Source: Desulfocapsaceae bacterium (GTDB lineage Bacteria; Desulfobacterota; Desulfobulbia; Desulfobulbales; Desulfocapsaceae). Taken from it: a DNA stretch of 64,000 nucleotides. The stretch spans positions 1 through 64,000 of the forward strand of contig JAQVER010000004.1 in the NCBI GenBank assembly GCA_028697885.1, written 5' to 3'. Positions 1 to 7,842 of this stretch are shown here, in pieces. The translations under genes were made by a program, and so were the position numbers. Positions within the stretch are counted from its first letter, which is position 1. Every line of letters starts with the position of its first letter. Below the pieces are notes generated by a model. It made no database searches. It saw only the letters and a list, made by a program, of their open reading frames with translations, and was not told where the DNA came from.

Positions 1-1080
1 CTGGCCTGTGCCTGCAGTTACCATGAATGGCGTGCTATCGCCTGTATATCCACCTGAGAATACTATTTTATAACCCTCAGTTATGGATCCCTGATTAACT
101 AAAATTACAAGTTCGTATGGCTGTCCTAGTACCAATGTGCCTGTCGGCCACTGACATGAGACAAGCGTTGCTTCTTTATATGGCTGCTGGATAAACCTAG
201 ATATGGTTGAATCGGTGTATCCTTGAGAGGATGCAGTAAAGTTGACAAATCCTGGTGAAATGGCGGTAACTAAACCAGAAGCACTTATAGTTGCTATCGT
301 AGGTGTTGAACTTTTCCATGTCAGTGGTGGATTTGTAATCACCCCATTCGCATCTTTACACACAGCAGTAAGTTGACATGTCTGTCCAACAAACACGTTT
401 CCACAACCCGTTATATTTATTGTACCTGTCTGTGGTGGTGCAGGATTGCATGCCGCGTTTGCTCTGCGGTTGCCGCATCCATCATACTCGTACCCATTTA
501 ATGGCAGTTCACACTGCCAATCCGGTACACATGAAGTATCTATTACTGTAAAATCCACGGTTGCGTTTCCCCAGGTAGTGTTTATTATAACTTGATAATT
601 CCCGGGTACATTAATTTCCCAGTCGAAATGCCCAACAAAAGCCCACACCCAGACATACCAATACATATTGGTACAATTGCCCCCACATGCGGGAACATTC
701 CAGCTAAAAGGAAAAAATTGAGTTCCTGTGTCTTTATTTCTCCATACAATATCGATTGTTCCACTGCCTATATAATTATTAAGTTGTAAAAATATATAGG
801 CCATCTCGGATGGACTTATCCGTATTGGGTTTACACATGGACCTCCAGAGGGGGGATCGTCCAGAGGGAAGTTTTTGAAGTCTTTTGTAAATACCCCGCA
901 GTCTTTTGTTGCAGGCACGTTCCCGGGACAGTTAAAAGCATCGTTAGGTACTGGTGTACAAAAGTTTATAGTGTGCGCCGCCGATATGGTGTCTGACGAT
1001 ACTGCAAGGGACTTTAATGACATCCCTTCAGTTAATAAGAGTCCTAAACCTGGTCCCGAACTACTAGAAGAGAATCCCAT
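1..1080 (-). CDS. Ig-like (Big_2) domain surface protein, 3' end outside window
   Basis: The reading frame is open from an ATG at 1080 to the left edge, giving about 360 visible residues; the C-terminus is missing. The start overlaps the end of the upstream glycosyltransferase gene and a GGTGA-like site precedes it. Residues about 195-275 look like a bacterial Ig-like group 2 domain: a Cys-flanked strand, then TWKSS, ATIS, GLVTA and FTASS, the usual Big_2 strand pattern. The protein is rich in Cys, Asn and Gly, with WYVWVW and CGGNC segments. No clear signal peptide is seen, only a weakly hydrophobic start. Inferred role: virion or cell-surface adhesion or fibre. Domain call is moderate; the function is a guess from family and context. 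Confidence 0.7.
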   Translation of the reverse strand, partial: MGFSSSSSGPGLGLLLTEGMSLKSLAVSSDTISAAHTINFCTPVPNDAFNCPGNVPATKDCGVFTKDFKNFPLDDPPSGGPCVNPIRISPSEMAYIFLQLNNYIGSGTIDIVWRNKDTGTQFFPFSWNVPACGGNCTNMYWYVWVWAFVGHFDWEINVPGNYQVIINTTWGNATVDFTVIDTSCVPDWQCELPLNGYEYDGCGNRRANAACNPAPPQTGTINITGCGNVFVGQTCQLTAVCKDANGVITNPPLTWKSSTPTIATISASGLVTAISPGFVNFTASSQGYTDSTISRFIQQPYKEATLVSCQWPTGTLVLGQPYELVILVNQGSITEGYKIVFSGGYTGDSTPFMVTAGTGQ

Positions 1081-2395
1081 ATATTTCACCATATTTGTTA
1101 TGTTCTTTTGTCCTGCCAAGTACCTCGTCCCACTGCTGCACTATCTTATCCCACGTAAACTGCTTTGCCCATTCTTGTCCTGCATTTCCAAGTTTATGCC
1201 TGAACCCCGGATTGGTGCAGAGAGCTTCCATCTTGTCTGCAAGGCTATCAGTATCCACAAGACATCGTGTGGTACCGTTTTCAGTCATGTGCGTGGCTGC
1301 GACTGATGCCAGGAGTCCCCGCTCATTTTCCCCGAGGAGTTCAGGGAAAGATCCAAAGTTTGGAGCTACCTGTGCCTTTCCGATCGCCATGCTTTCAAGA
1401 TGAGTTTTCCCAAAACCCTCTGCACCGGATGCCGTGGCGTTTATATCAAAATAATTATAAAATTGGTTTATCGCATTATCGCTTATACTGAAAGGGTATT
1501 CTCCATAACTTAAAACTACATTGTTAAGAATATTTTGCTTTTTTATAAGATCAATAAGTGGTAATCCGTGTAATGATAAGGATGTGTGAATATGCAGCAG
1601 ACTATCTCTATAATCTTTATTAAATAACGCAAATGATTCTATCAGGCGTTCAAGCCGTTTCCTTAATCCCATATTCGTAGCCACACATCCGACAACAAAG
1701 TCTATTCCAAGATTATCTTTCAGCATGGTTACGTCTGATATCTTTCCATAAAATTCTTCTTCCCTGTGATTAATTATGATCTGCTCTTCTTCAAAATGCC
1801 TGCAGTCTTCGCTCATGCTGCCTTTACATCCCCGGCATCCCCGGTTAGATAATAAATCCTGGTTTTGTGCCTGTCTGTGACACTCTATACTCCATTTGCA
1901 GTGTGGTTCCGGGTGTTCGGTAAAAATCTCTGGATTCCAGCCGGGATAGATTACACTGCTTTCGATATGTTCCTGTGCTAACTCTTTTTGGCCTGCGTAT
2001 GTCTGTGAGATAACATGCATATTAGCAGCTTTTAAGTCGCTGCCCATGATTTGAGGTATCCCTTCTCCTTCTACCGGCACCCAAAAATATGTCGGGTTTT
2101 TTAATAATGAATAAATGTTAAAATGTGAATCTGCCTGATAAATACAGATAAGCGCATCTGCGTTTGATTTTTTCAAATTCTTTTTTAACTGGTCAATTTG
2201 CGGGTCCCCTGGATCGGTAGGGTTGAGTAATGGAAATACCTGGATATTTTCGAAATATTCGGGTGCAAAAAACGTCTGGAATCCTGTGATTGAAACTTCA
2301 TACCCACATCCAGATAAACCAAGAGCTAAATTACGTGCCATTCCCGCGTATGCACTTGTTCCTCTTGGGCTATCTGACAGTATGTGGATCTTCAT
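1064..2395 (-). CDS. GT-B glycosyltransferase (family 4-like) with Cys-rich insert
   Basis: 443 residues. The C-terminal half has the GT4 donor-site pattern: SGAEGFGKTHLESMAIG contains the EX7E pair, followed by a P-x-FGSFPELL segment. The N-terminal Rossmann half starts MKIHILSDSPRGTSAYAG, as in retaining GT-B enzymes. Between the halves (about residues 165-200) lies an insert with six Cys and several His, likely a zinc site, uncommon in this family. It probably transfers a sugar from a nucleotide donor to surface protein or glycan. Its stop is overlapped by the downstream Ig-like gene, so the two may be translationally coupled and the surface protein may be its substrate (inference). Confidence 0.8.
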   Translation of the reverse strand: MKIHILSDSPRGTSAYAGMARNLALGLSGCGYEVSITGFQTFFAPEYFENIQVFPLLNPTDPGDPQIDQLKKNLKKSNADALICIYQADSHFNIYSLLKNPTYFWVPVEGEGIPQIMGSDLKAANMHVISQTYAGQKELAQEHIESSVIYPGWNPEIFTEHPEPHCKWSIECHRQAQNQDLLSNRGCRGCKGSMSEDCRHFEEEQIIINHREEEFYGKISDVTMLKDNLGIDFVVGCVATNMGLRKRLERLIESFALFNKDYRDSLLHIHTSLSLHGLPLIDLIKKQNILNNVVLSYGEYPFSISDNAINQFYNYFDINATASGAEGFGKTHLESMAIGKAQVAPNFGSFPELLGENERGLLASVAATHMTENGTTRCLVDTDSLADKMEALCTNPGFRHKLGNAGQEWAKQFTWDKIVQQWDEVLGRTKEHNKYGEIYGILF

Positions 2396-2471
2396 ATTTT
2401 GCCCTTAAAAAAATTATGGAAAGGAGAGATTTCTCATCCTTTCCGTTTGGGTGAAATATTTTGTTGATAAC

Positions 2472-3050
2472 TTACACTGTCTTGGTCCAGAGATCCATGT
2501 CGATGCTAAACTGCGTCTGTGTTGCTACTACCCGTGTAGTTGCCTGTGCGACTGTGTTCACAAGCTGGATCTGCAATGTTTCCTGACCGTACAGAATAAT
2601 GCCTTTCCTGAACCTGTGTATCTGGTCATCATTCTTGTACAAGTCACCTGTGACTGCGTTTGCAACTGCTCTGTTATGCTGCTGTACGTTGCACAAACTC
2701 TGGTATATGTCCTTGATCAAGGGCACTACTGCCGTGCTTGGCGTTGTCTTCTGGATATTGACATGTATCAGTTCATTGATCTCTGTCGCGCCACTTGCCA
2801 TTCTCATCCAGAACGCATGTGCTGTAGCACGGTCTGCGCCTGCTGAGACTTGCTGAGTACCCATGATGGACATAACTCTTCCGGGCGGGCATGTGATTGT
2901 AATTACATTCCCTGTGTTGCCGGGTAGTAAATCCTGGGTTGCTGCAAGGTTGGTATTGGTGTTATCCACCGCTATTTGTTCTCTGTTCCACATATCGTTC
3001 TGCATTTCCCGAACGAATGAGGAGTATTCTTCAAATGTTGTGAATGCCAT
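2472..3050 (-). CDS. Virion-like paralogous family, copy A
   Basis: 192 residues. This is the largest-repertoire family in the window: related proteins lie at 35789-36406, 42557-43084, 49716-50234 and, short, 52353-52562. Shared features are a helical start (FEEYSSF), a GNVITITCPPG strand near residue 48, a GIILYG-x-E-x-LQI segment near residue 150 and a C-terminus ending D-M-D-L-W. The beta-rich pattern is compatible with a jelly-roll-type structural protein, but no known capsid family is recognised. A GGTGAT site overlaps the stop of the upstream gene, so translation is probably coupled. It forms an operon with two other candidate structural genes. Confidence 0.6.
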   Translation of the reverse strand: MAFTTFEEYSSFVREMQNDMWNREQIAVDNTNTNLAATQDLLPGNTGNVITITCPPGRVMSIMGTQQVSAGADRATAHAFWMRMASGATEINELIHVNIQKTTPSTAVVPLIKDIYQSLCNVQQHNRAVANAVTGDLYKNDDQIHRFRKGIILYGQETLQIQLVNTVAQATTRVVATQTQFSIDMDLWTKTV

Positions 3051-3056
3051 ATTTTA

Positions 3057-3827
3057 TCACCCTGAGAATCCGTATCTGTCTTTCATCTGCTGTACCTTTG
3101 CTATTGGGGTATTACCGCCGGTGTCCATGAAACCGATAGCTTTCGCCCGGTCTGTTGGATGCCCTGGAGCAATCATGGAATTTATGTTTGGATCCATGAA
3201 CCCATATCGCGCCTGTTTTGCTGAGACGGTTCCTGGCTGAAGTCCTGGCTGCTCGACATAACTCGCCGGCGACTGTATTTTTAACTGGGTATTTTCGTGC
3301 CCAAGCCTGTTGACCTCTTCTCCGAGTCTTGCGATCTCCGCTGTCATCTTATTCAATACATTCATGTCAGGTTCCATTCTGTTGTAGGAAGGGCTGAGTG
3401 GCGGTCTGTATGCCGCGGTCTGGATGTGTGGCGCCATAGATACCGTACCGGTCTGCGGGGTTTTATGGCATGACCCATTATAGAAAAACCCTCCTGCAGC
3501 TATACAATCTGCTTCCGTTACTGCTGGTTTCCATCCACTTAATATACCACTTACGAGTGCCGCTGCACCGTAATCAATCGCTGCTTCGACATAGATGTCA
3601 GAAATCCGCTGTCTTCCGTCTTTTGCTTTTCCTGCACCATATGCACCAATTCCAAGCGCAAGGGCACCGCCGCCCATGCCTGCCAGTGCTGATGGTGTGC
3701 CGAACGTACCGAGAGCTTCTATATTGGTTGTGGGATATACCCGGTCCACATATTCCCTCAGAAGTGCGGTCTGACCTGCCCCGACTACTACCCCGGTTGC
3801 TCCTGCCGCTAAAACTTTAGTTTCCAT
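3057..3827 (-). CDS. Membrane protein with coiled coil, possible virion component
   Basis: 256 residues. Three Gly/Ala-rich hydrophobic stretches lie at about residues 4-20, 42-66 and 84-100, the second very small-residue rich (GMGGGALALGIGAYGAG). A short coiled coil follows near 155-185 (EEVNRLGHENTQLK). The C-terminal tail repeats a YGFMD/IGFMD/YGFSG motif three times. Gly-rich membrane segments next to a candidate capsid-like gene suggest a virion membrane or assembly protein, but this is inference; no family is recognised. It sits between genes at 2472 and 3837 in one minus-strand operon. Confidence 0.55.
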   Translation of the reverse strand: METKVLAAGATGVVVGAGQTALLREYVDRVYPTTNIEALGTFGTPSALAGMGGGALALGIGAYGAGKAKDGRQRISDIYVEAAIDYGAAALVSGILSGWKPAVTEADCIAAGGFFYNGSCHKTPQTGTVSMAPHIQTAAYRPPLSPSYNRMEPDMNVLNKMTAEIARLGEEVNRLGHENTQLKIQSPASYVEQPGLQPGTVSAKQARYGFMDPNINSMIAPGHPTDRAKAIGFMDTGGNTPIAKVQQMKDRYGFSG

Positions 3828-3836
3828 AAAGCGGCC

Positions 3837-4250
3837 TCACATCGGGATTGCCGGGAATCCTGCCCCTCTTCCTATTCTGCCGCCGGATCTCATAGATTCG
3901 AGTCTTGTTTGCTGCTTCTGAATACTTGCAGCTGCAAGTTCATGACGCATGGATGCTCTCTGTTCGTTTGTCGCACCGCCGAATGCACCCTGTCCCTTAT
4001 GCGGGTACTGGACCATAACGGTATATGCGCCTACTGAGATCACTCTGCCATCCGGCATTACCATGGTACCTGTGCGACCATAGAGATTCTGTGATGCAAA
4101 CTGCGAGAGTGCGAGTCTTGCTGCGGCCTGAGGTTCTGAAGGATGCTCTGCCCTGAAGCTGACTTTTCTCAGGAAATTTGTCTTTTTGGTTGATGGATGA
4201 CCACGAACTACTGATACTTCTGGTGGATCCATAATGTTAAATTTTACCAT
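3837..4250 (-). CDS. Unknown small basic protein, first gene of the putative structural operon
   Basis: 137 residues, first in the minus-strand operon. The start at 4250 follows a strong AAGGAGG site about 8 bases upstream. It contains a beta-hairpin-like segment (GTMVMPDGRVISVG), a region rich in Arg/Gln/Ser and a Gly/Arg tail (GGRIGRGAG). No family recognised. Position and operon suggest a role with the two downstream putative structural proteins. Confidence 0.55.
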   Translation of the reverse strand: MVKFNIMDPPEVSVVRGHPSTKKTNFLRKVSFRAEHPSEPQAAARLALSQFASQNLYGRTGTMVMPDGRVISVGAYTVMVQYPHKGQGAFGGATNEQRASMRHELAAASIQKQQTRLESMRSGGRIGRGAGFPAIPM

Positions 4251-4436
4251 ATATTTGCCTCCTTATTTTTGGTTTTACCCCCCCTAAGGAGGGTTTTTTA
4301 ACATTCTGTAATATGTTTATTACAAGTATTTAATATTTCGTAATTAATATTATAGTAATTATGTAAATTCTAAATAAGTAGAATAATCATAAAATTAAAG
4401 AAAGTTTAAAATACCTGTATATGCATATTGGAATAT
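4251..4436. promoter_or_regulatory. Divergent promoter region
   Basis: AT-rich gap between divergent genes. Reading plus, TTTAAAATA at 4405-4413 lies about 28 bases before the GTG at 4437, the spacing expected for leaderless archaeal transcription. Reading minus, a TTAAATAC-like box near 4325-4335 could serve the structural operon. A C-rich/G-rich short hairpin (4279-4296) followed by T6 on the plus strand lies in the minus-strand leader. Confidence 0.45.
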
Positions 4437-4592
4437 GTGGCGAAGGATACAAAACCTACTTATGTGCAAGAAGAAACACATAAGATGGTTAAAGGATTTG
4501 CAGGCTATAAGGGGATCACAATCCCTGCTGCCTACAGTCTGCTGGTGACTGAGGGGTTAAAGGCATTACGTTTTGAGTTTCCAAAAAGTTAG
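4437..4592 (+). CDS. Small unknown protein, probably leaderless
   Basis: 51 residues from a GTG start; reading VAKDTKPTYVQEE, then KGFAGYKGITIPAAYS and a C-terminal ALRFEFPKS. No ribosome site, but a TATA-like box sits about 28 bases upstream. The GITIPAAY stretch resembles the beta-strand of AbrB/antitoxin-type proteins; that is a weak guess. It stops with TAG. Confidence 0.4.
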   Translation: MAKDTKPTYVQEETHKMVKGFAGYKGITIPAAYSLLVTEGLKALRFEFPKS

Positions 4593-4657
4593 ATTTTTAG
4601 TAATATTAATACTGTAAAGGGAAAATTATTAATACAGGCTGGAATAATTAGTACCTT

Positions 4658-4900
4658 ATGCGAACTGAGATAGATGGTGCTGAGTCGTTAATTAAAAAGA
4701 GTGTGCCTACACATGCAAAAATTTCAGGTTTTACCCCTGGCAAACGTGTTAAACTTGTAATTCCCAATGAGGATACTGTTTTTTCATTGAATTTTTTAAA
4801 TGCTGCCGAAATTATTGAACGGAACGTAACCAATGAAGGGAAGATCCTTGGCCTTACTAAATATGTTGGCAAGACTGTGTATGTTGTAGAAGTTAAGTAG
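4658..4900 (+). CDS. Tandem AbrB/DUF2080-like small protein
   Basis: 80 residues. Two short beta units can be seen: TPGKRVKLVIP (about 26-36) and a second ending KYVGKTVYVVEV. This layout (G-K-x-V-x-V-V-I-P) matches the short archaeal DUF2080/SpoVT-AbrB-like swapped-hairpin proteins. The gene at 7585 has the same two-unit layout. Such proteins normally bind DNA as dimers and regulate nearby genes; a role as local regulator is inferred. It ends with TAG and is followed six bases later by the next gene's ribosome site. Confidence 0.55.
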   Translation: MRTEIDGAESLIKKSVPTHAKISGFTPGKRVKLVIPNEDTVFSLNFLNAAEIIERNVTNEGKILGLTKYVGKTVYVVEVK

Positions 4901-4909
4901 GGAGGAATG

Positions 4910-5236
4910 ATGAGTACAAATTATTATCTCAGAACAAAAATTTGTGATTGCTGCCACAGATATGATGAGATTCATATTGGAAAAAGTTCTGTAGGATGGA
5001 AATTTTTGTTTCATGTTACTAAAACACTCAGGTCTGCTGACGATTGGTTTAAGGAAATAGAAACTTCTGGCGGCTTAATCTTTAGTGATTGTGCAACTCC
5101 AATCACTTTAGAAGAGTTTAAAATATTTATTAATGAAAAAAAGTCTACCAAGAGCCAAAAGGAAGTGTATTTTAAAAATGATCCTAAGTTTTGGACTGAT
5201 GGGGATTATGATTATCTGGAGGGGGAGTTTAGTTAA
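4910..5236 (+). CDS. Phage-type conserved hypothetical protein
   Basis: About 108 residues. It starts MSTNYYLRTKICDCCHRYDE and continues IHIGKSSVGWKF, a pattern I recognise from small conserved phage proteins with a CxCC motif; no function is known. A GGGAGGA site precedes the double ATG at 4907/4910; 4910 gives the usual start. It is followed directly by an ATG at 5237 after GGAGGGGGAG. Confidence 0.65.
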   Translation: MSTNYYLRTKICDCCHRYDEIHIGKSSVGWKFLFHVTKTLRSADDWFKEIETSGGLIFSDCATPITLEEFKIFINEKKSTKSQKEVYFKNDPKFWTDGDYDYLEGEFS

Positions 5237-5755
5237 ATGACCATAATTAACCCCATGAATCAATGCAATTCAGATGTTAGTATGAATATAACCACATCTC
5301 CCGCGATCAGGCGGCGGACCCATGATCTAAGAGATGCATCCCTGGAACAATTTTCGATACCTTCACGTATGACATGCGGTTCCGGGGAGCCAGGCGGGAG
5401 CAGCTCAAAGATAAGAAACGACTTTATCACTCCTATCCTATCCCGATTTGCTGCTCCTGCCTGTACTTCTTATGCTCGCCAGCCACGGCGGGCATACTCC
5501 CATAAGTCCCAACACTGCTGTACGCTATTGGAGAACCTTGCTAATACAGGTCAAGGGGTTGCAACCCTTATAGCAAAGCAGGATGCGGTGCAAATCCGCA
5601 GGGACTTTCCACACTTACTTAAATATGTAGCCCCCATGGAAACACTCAACCAGGCGAACCAAAATACTGGTTTAGACTTCAGTACCCAGCCTCTTGGCAG
5701 GGACTTTTATATTGAAGCAGTGTTATCCGGTGTGATTCCGGAGGGGGCTTTCTAA
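5237..5755 (+). CDS. Doubtful 172-codon frame overlapping a structured RNA
   Basis: An ATG follows the preceding stop directly and a GGAGGGGG site lies upstream, so initiation is plausible. The translated middle part (residues about 20-125) is Arg/Ser/Cys/Pro-rich and looks unlike protein, and the same bases fold into many long perfect helices (see 5291-5611). The last 39 codons (from ATG 5636, METLNQANQ to PEGAF) look more normal and could be a small gene of their own behind an AT-rich box at 5612-5625. Alternatives are an RNA element inserted into a gene or a chance open frame. Confidence 0.3.
   Translation: MTIINPMNQCNSDVSMNITTSPAIRRRTHDLRDASLEQFSIPSRMTCGSGEPGGSSSKIRNDFITPILSRFAAPACTSYARQPRRAYSHKSQHCCTLLENLANTGQGVATLIAKQDAVQIRRDFPHLLKYVAPMETLNQANQNTGLDFSTQPLGRDFYIEAVLSGVIPEGAF
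5291..5611 (+). ncRNA. Candidate structured RNA with tRNA-like 3' end
   Basis: Helices seen by eye: 5391-5404 with 5450-5463 (14 bp, one G-U); hairpin 5471-5480 with 5487-5496 (10 bp, loop AGCCAC); 5504-5510 with 5601-5607 (7 bp); 5515-5519 with 5577-5581; 5538-5543 with 5571-5576; 5553-5557 with 5565-5569 (7-base loop GTTGCAA); 5584-5588 with 5596-5600 (7-base loop TGCAAAT). The 7-bp closing helix abutting a 5-bp stem with a T-loop-like loop, then TCCA at 5608-5611, has the geometry of a tRNA acceptor plus T arm. The D-arm and normal spacing are absent, so it is not an ordinary tRNA. Class unknown. Confidence 0.55.
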
Positions 5756-5757
5756 TC

Positions 5758-6063
5758 ATGACTAACATCGATGCACTTATAGATTCAACAAAAATTCAAC
5801 TTATCGAATTAGTGGATGAGGATATACAATTACCTGAATGGCGCAGGCGTCATGAGTTCAAGCGAAAAATAGAAGTTGTGCTGAACAACCTTAAGATCGC
5901 GCTGGTGCAGGGCGAACTTGAGAAGGAGACACCTACCAGAAACAAATATAAAATTATATCATTAGAACTGGATGGTGATGAGGGGATCGAGCTTCAAGAA
6001 GGAGACGTACCCATAGGATATAACCAAATGTCTCGTATGTTGATTGCACTCAGGCCAGCGTAG
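5758..6063 (+). CDS. Unknown 101-residue protein
   Basis: Starts two bases after the previous stop with a GGAGGGGG site. Mostly helical and acidic (LVDEDIQLPEWRRRHEFKRK), with a C-terminal beta-type segment. No family recognised. It lies in the same run as the small gene at 6072 and the cytosine methyltransferase. Confidence 0.55.
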   Translation: MTNIDALIDSTKIQLIELVDEDIQLPEWRRRHEFKRKIEVVLNNLKIALVQGELEKETPTRNKYKIISLELDGDEGIELQEGDVPIGYNQMSRMLIALRPA

Positions 6064-6071
6064 GGGAAATT

Positions 6072-6236
6072 ATGGGCACGCCAAGAAAAATTGGTAGAGG
6101 CGGTAGAAAAATAGGAGTACCACGTTCCGAGGTAGAGAGAAAAAACCAGAGTCGTACTTGGCATGAGAACCATGCTAAAGGTAAGCACCTGCCTTGTGGG
6201 GTGCGAAGACAAAATAAAGAATTAAACAAAATATGA
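6072..6236 (+). CDS. Small basic protein coupled to the methyltransferase
   Basis: 54 residues. The N-terminus is Gly/Arg/Lys-rich (PRKIGRGGRKIG), followed by SRTWHENHAKGKHLPCG. Its stop overlaps the start of the methyltransferase by ATGA, so the two are probably translated together. Such a short basic peptide could bind nucleic acid. No family recognised. Confidence 0.5.
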   Translation: MGTPRKIGRGGRKIGVPRSEVERKNQSRTWHENHAKGKHLPCGVRRQNKELNKI

Positions 6237-7414
6237 TTACATTTTTTAGCGGATTTGCGGGCATCGGTGGGTTTGATGAAAGTATCCGCAGGGTGCTTCC
6301 AACCGCGAAATGTGTTGGAATATCGGAAGTTGATAAACATGCGATCCAAATCTATGAGCAACACTTTCCAAACGTCGTTAATTACGGAGACATCACAAAA
6401 ATCAAAGCGAAAGAACTCCCGGATTTCGACCTCTTTTGCGGCGGTTTCCCGTGCCAAGATCTTAGTAAATCAGGAAAACATGCAGGACTTCGTGGAGCGA
6501 GAAGCGGTTTATTCTTTGATAGTATCAGGATCATACGAAAAAAACGACCTCGCCTTGTATTCTATGAAAATGTTAAAGGATTGCTTAGTTCCCTTAAAGG
6601 CTGGGACTTTGCCCGAGTTCTCGTTGAACTGGCAAACCTTGGGTACTGTTGTGAGTGGGAATGTATTAACTCAAAGAAATTCGGTGTACCACAAAACAGG
6701 GAAAGAGTGTTCATTGTCGGACATCTTGGAGGCTTCCCCGGATCCAAAGTATTTCCTCTCAGAGAAAATGATCAAATATTTGACGAACAAAAGATTGAAG
6801 AGCGGTTTCAGCAAAATGCACATTGTCTGAGGGGCAGGGATTATTCGAACTGGAACGGGAATTTTATATCGCGGTGTTTGACCGGCGGCGGGAAAAGCGG
6901 CGGGCTGCATTCGGATATGACTTTGGTCAGAGTGGGAGTTATTGGTAAAGATCTTCAATCTACGAGAGTATATTCTGATGATGGGATATTAAAATGTTTT
7001 TCAGGTTCAGGTGGTGGGATGGGAGCTAAAACCGGATTATATTGCATTTCTCATCATCCCCGCTGCGGTGATCCTGCAAAAGGCGGGAACGGTATATTAG
7101 AATCTGAAAAGTTGTGTTATGCTGTCGACAGCCAGCCTTATCTAATCTCGGATTGCGGGCTGCACCGTGACCCGCAGGTGCGGACTGATACTGTCCCGCC
7201 TCTCCGGGCTAATACCGGTGCAACTCATAATAATGTCGTTAATGGGATCAGGAGACTTACTCCGCTGGAATGTGAGAGATTACAGGGGTTTGAAGATCAA
7301 TGGACTGCTGGTGTTGCCGATGTACACAGGTATCGTCTTTTGGGTAACGCTGTTACTGTCCCTGTGGTTGCCGCGATAATGGAGAAAATAGCGAAAATAT
7401 ACAGGTGGGATTGA
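6233..7414 (+). CDS. DNA (cytosine-5) methyltransferase, orphan
   Basis: 393 residues. Motif I (FSGFAGIGGF, start), motif IV with catalytic Cys at about residue 74 (GGFPCQDLS), motif VI ENV near residue 112, motif VIII QNRERVF, a variable target-recognition region of about 150 residues, and motifs IX-X at the end (RLTPLECERLQGF, LLGNAV). It transfers a methyl group from SAM to C5 of cytosine in a specific DNA site. No restriction enzyme gene is nearby, so it probably protects element DNA or acts in regulation. Full length for the family. Confidence 0.93.
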   Translation: MITFFSGFAGIGGFDESIRRVLPTAKCVGISEVDKHAIQIYEQHFPNVVNYGDITKIKAKELPDFDLFCGGFPCQDLSKSGKHAGLRGARSGLFFDSIRIIRKKRPRLVFYENVKGLLSSLKGWDFARVLVELANLGYCCEWECINSKKFGVPQNRERVFIVGHLGGFPGSKVFPLRENDQIFDEQKIEERFQQNAHCLRGRDYSNWNGNFISRCLTGGGKSGGLHSDMTLVRVGVIGKDLQSTRVYSDDGILKCFSGSGGGMGAKTGLYCISHHPRCGDPAKGGNGILESEKLCYAVDSQPYLISDCGLHRDPQVRTDTVPPLRANTGATHNNVVNGIRRLTPLECERLQGFEDQWTAGVADVHRYRLLGNAVTVPVVAAIMEKIAKIYRWD

Positions 7415-7415
7415 G

Positions 7416-7524
7416 ATGAAAAAGTGTTTATATTGTAAACAGGTGTGGATAAAAACACTCAAATGTGTTTTTGCTCTAAAAAATGTATTATTAATTTTAT
7501 AATCCTGCGTATGAAAAAGGAAAA
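7416..7524 (+). pseudogene. Frame-broken CxxC/FCSxxC zinc-finger peptide
   Basis: From ATG 7416 (two bases after the methyltransferase stop) the frame reads MKKCLYCKQVW and then loses sense. In the -1 frame from about 7451 it continues KNTQMCFCSKKCI, which completes a typical four-Cys finger (CxxC ... CFCSKKC). The switch falls at the A5 run 7451-7455. Either an indel in the assembly, a recent mutation, or ribosomal frameshifting could explain it. Confidence 0.45.
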
Positions 7525-7547
7525 GATAATATAAAACCCCAAAACTT

Positions 7548-7561
7548 TTTATACTTATAAT
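7548..7561 (+). promoter_or_regulatory. TATA-type promoter for 7585
   Basis: TTTATACTTATAAT lies about 30 bases before the ATG at 7585, and a GGTGA ribosome site sits at 7577-7581, so the gene probably has a short leader. Confidence 0.45.
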
Positions 7562-7584
7562 ATCAGTATTAGAATGGGTGAAAT

Positions 7585-7842
7585 ATGGATGATGAGCCTC
7601 TCCAGATAGGTAAAGAAGATTATATTAAAGTTACTGTTGGTAATGGCGGGAGCAGTGGTATTATTTATGTTCCTATAAAATATGCCGGGGAGAATGTTAA
7701 AGTTGTGATCCCTACCGGGAAGGGGAAATTACCTGAAATTATAGAAAAGAGAGTGGGAAAGGGTGTATTTAGTGGATATATCTATGTTCATAAAAGACAC
7801 CTTGGCAAGATGGCTAAAATCATATTTCCTGAAGGTGAGTGA
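7585..7842 (+). CDS. Tandem DUF2080/AbrB-like protein
   Basis: 85 residues with two similar units: VGNGGSSGIIYVPIKYAGEN plus VKVVIP, and VGKGVFSGYIYVHKRHLGKM plus AKIIFP. Each matches the short DUF2080 pattern (G-x-S-G-x-I-Y-V-P ... G-x-x-V-x-V), a SpoVT-AbrB-like swapped beta-hairpin. A tandem unit could form a pseudo-dimer binding DNA. It overlaps the next gene by four bases (GTGA), which has a likely DNA-binding start, suggesting a joint regulatory role. Confidence 0.65.
   Translation: MDDEPLQIGKEDYIKVTVGNGGSSGIIYVPIKYAGENVKVVIPTGKGKLPEIIEKRVGKGVFSGYIYVHKRHLGKMAKIIFPEGE

Noticed and set aside
875-1403. Plus-strand frames opposite the Ig-like and glycosyltransferase genes
   Set aside because: Shadows of well-supported minus-strand genes with clear domains.
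5504-5611. An ordinary tRNA gene
   Set aside because: Acceptor and T-arm geometry fit, but the D-arm is missing, the spacing to the anticodon-like hairpin is about 20 bases too long and the T-loop lacks the usual TTC. Reported as a tRNA-like RNA instead.
5584-5611. Cobalamin riboswitch core
   Set aside because: GGTGCAAATCC resembles the L5 element, but the other conserved boxes are not found.
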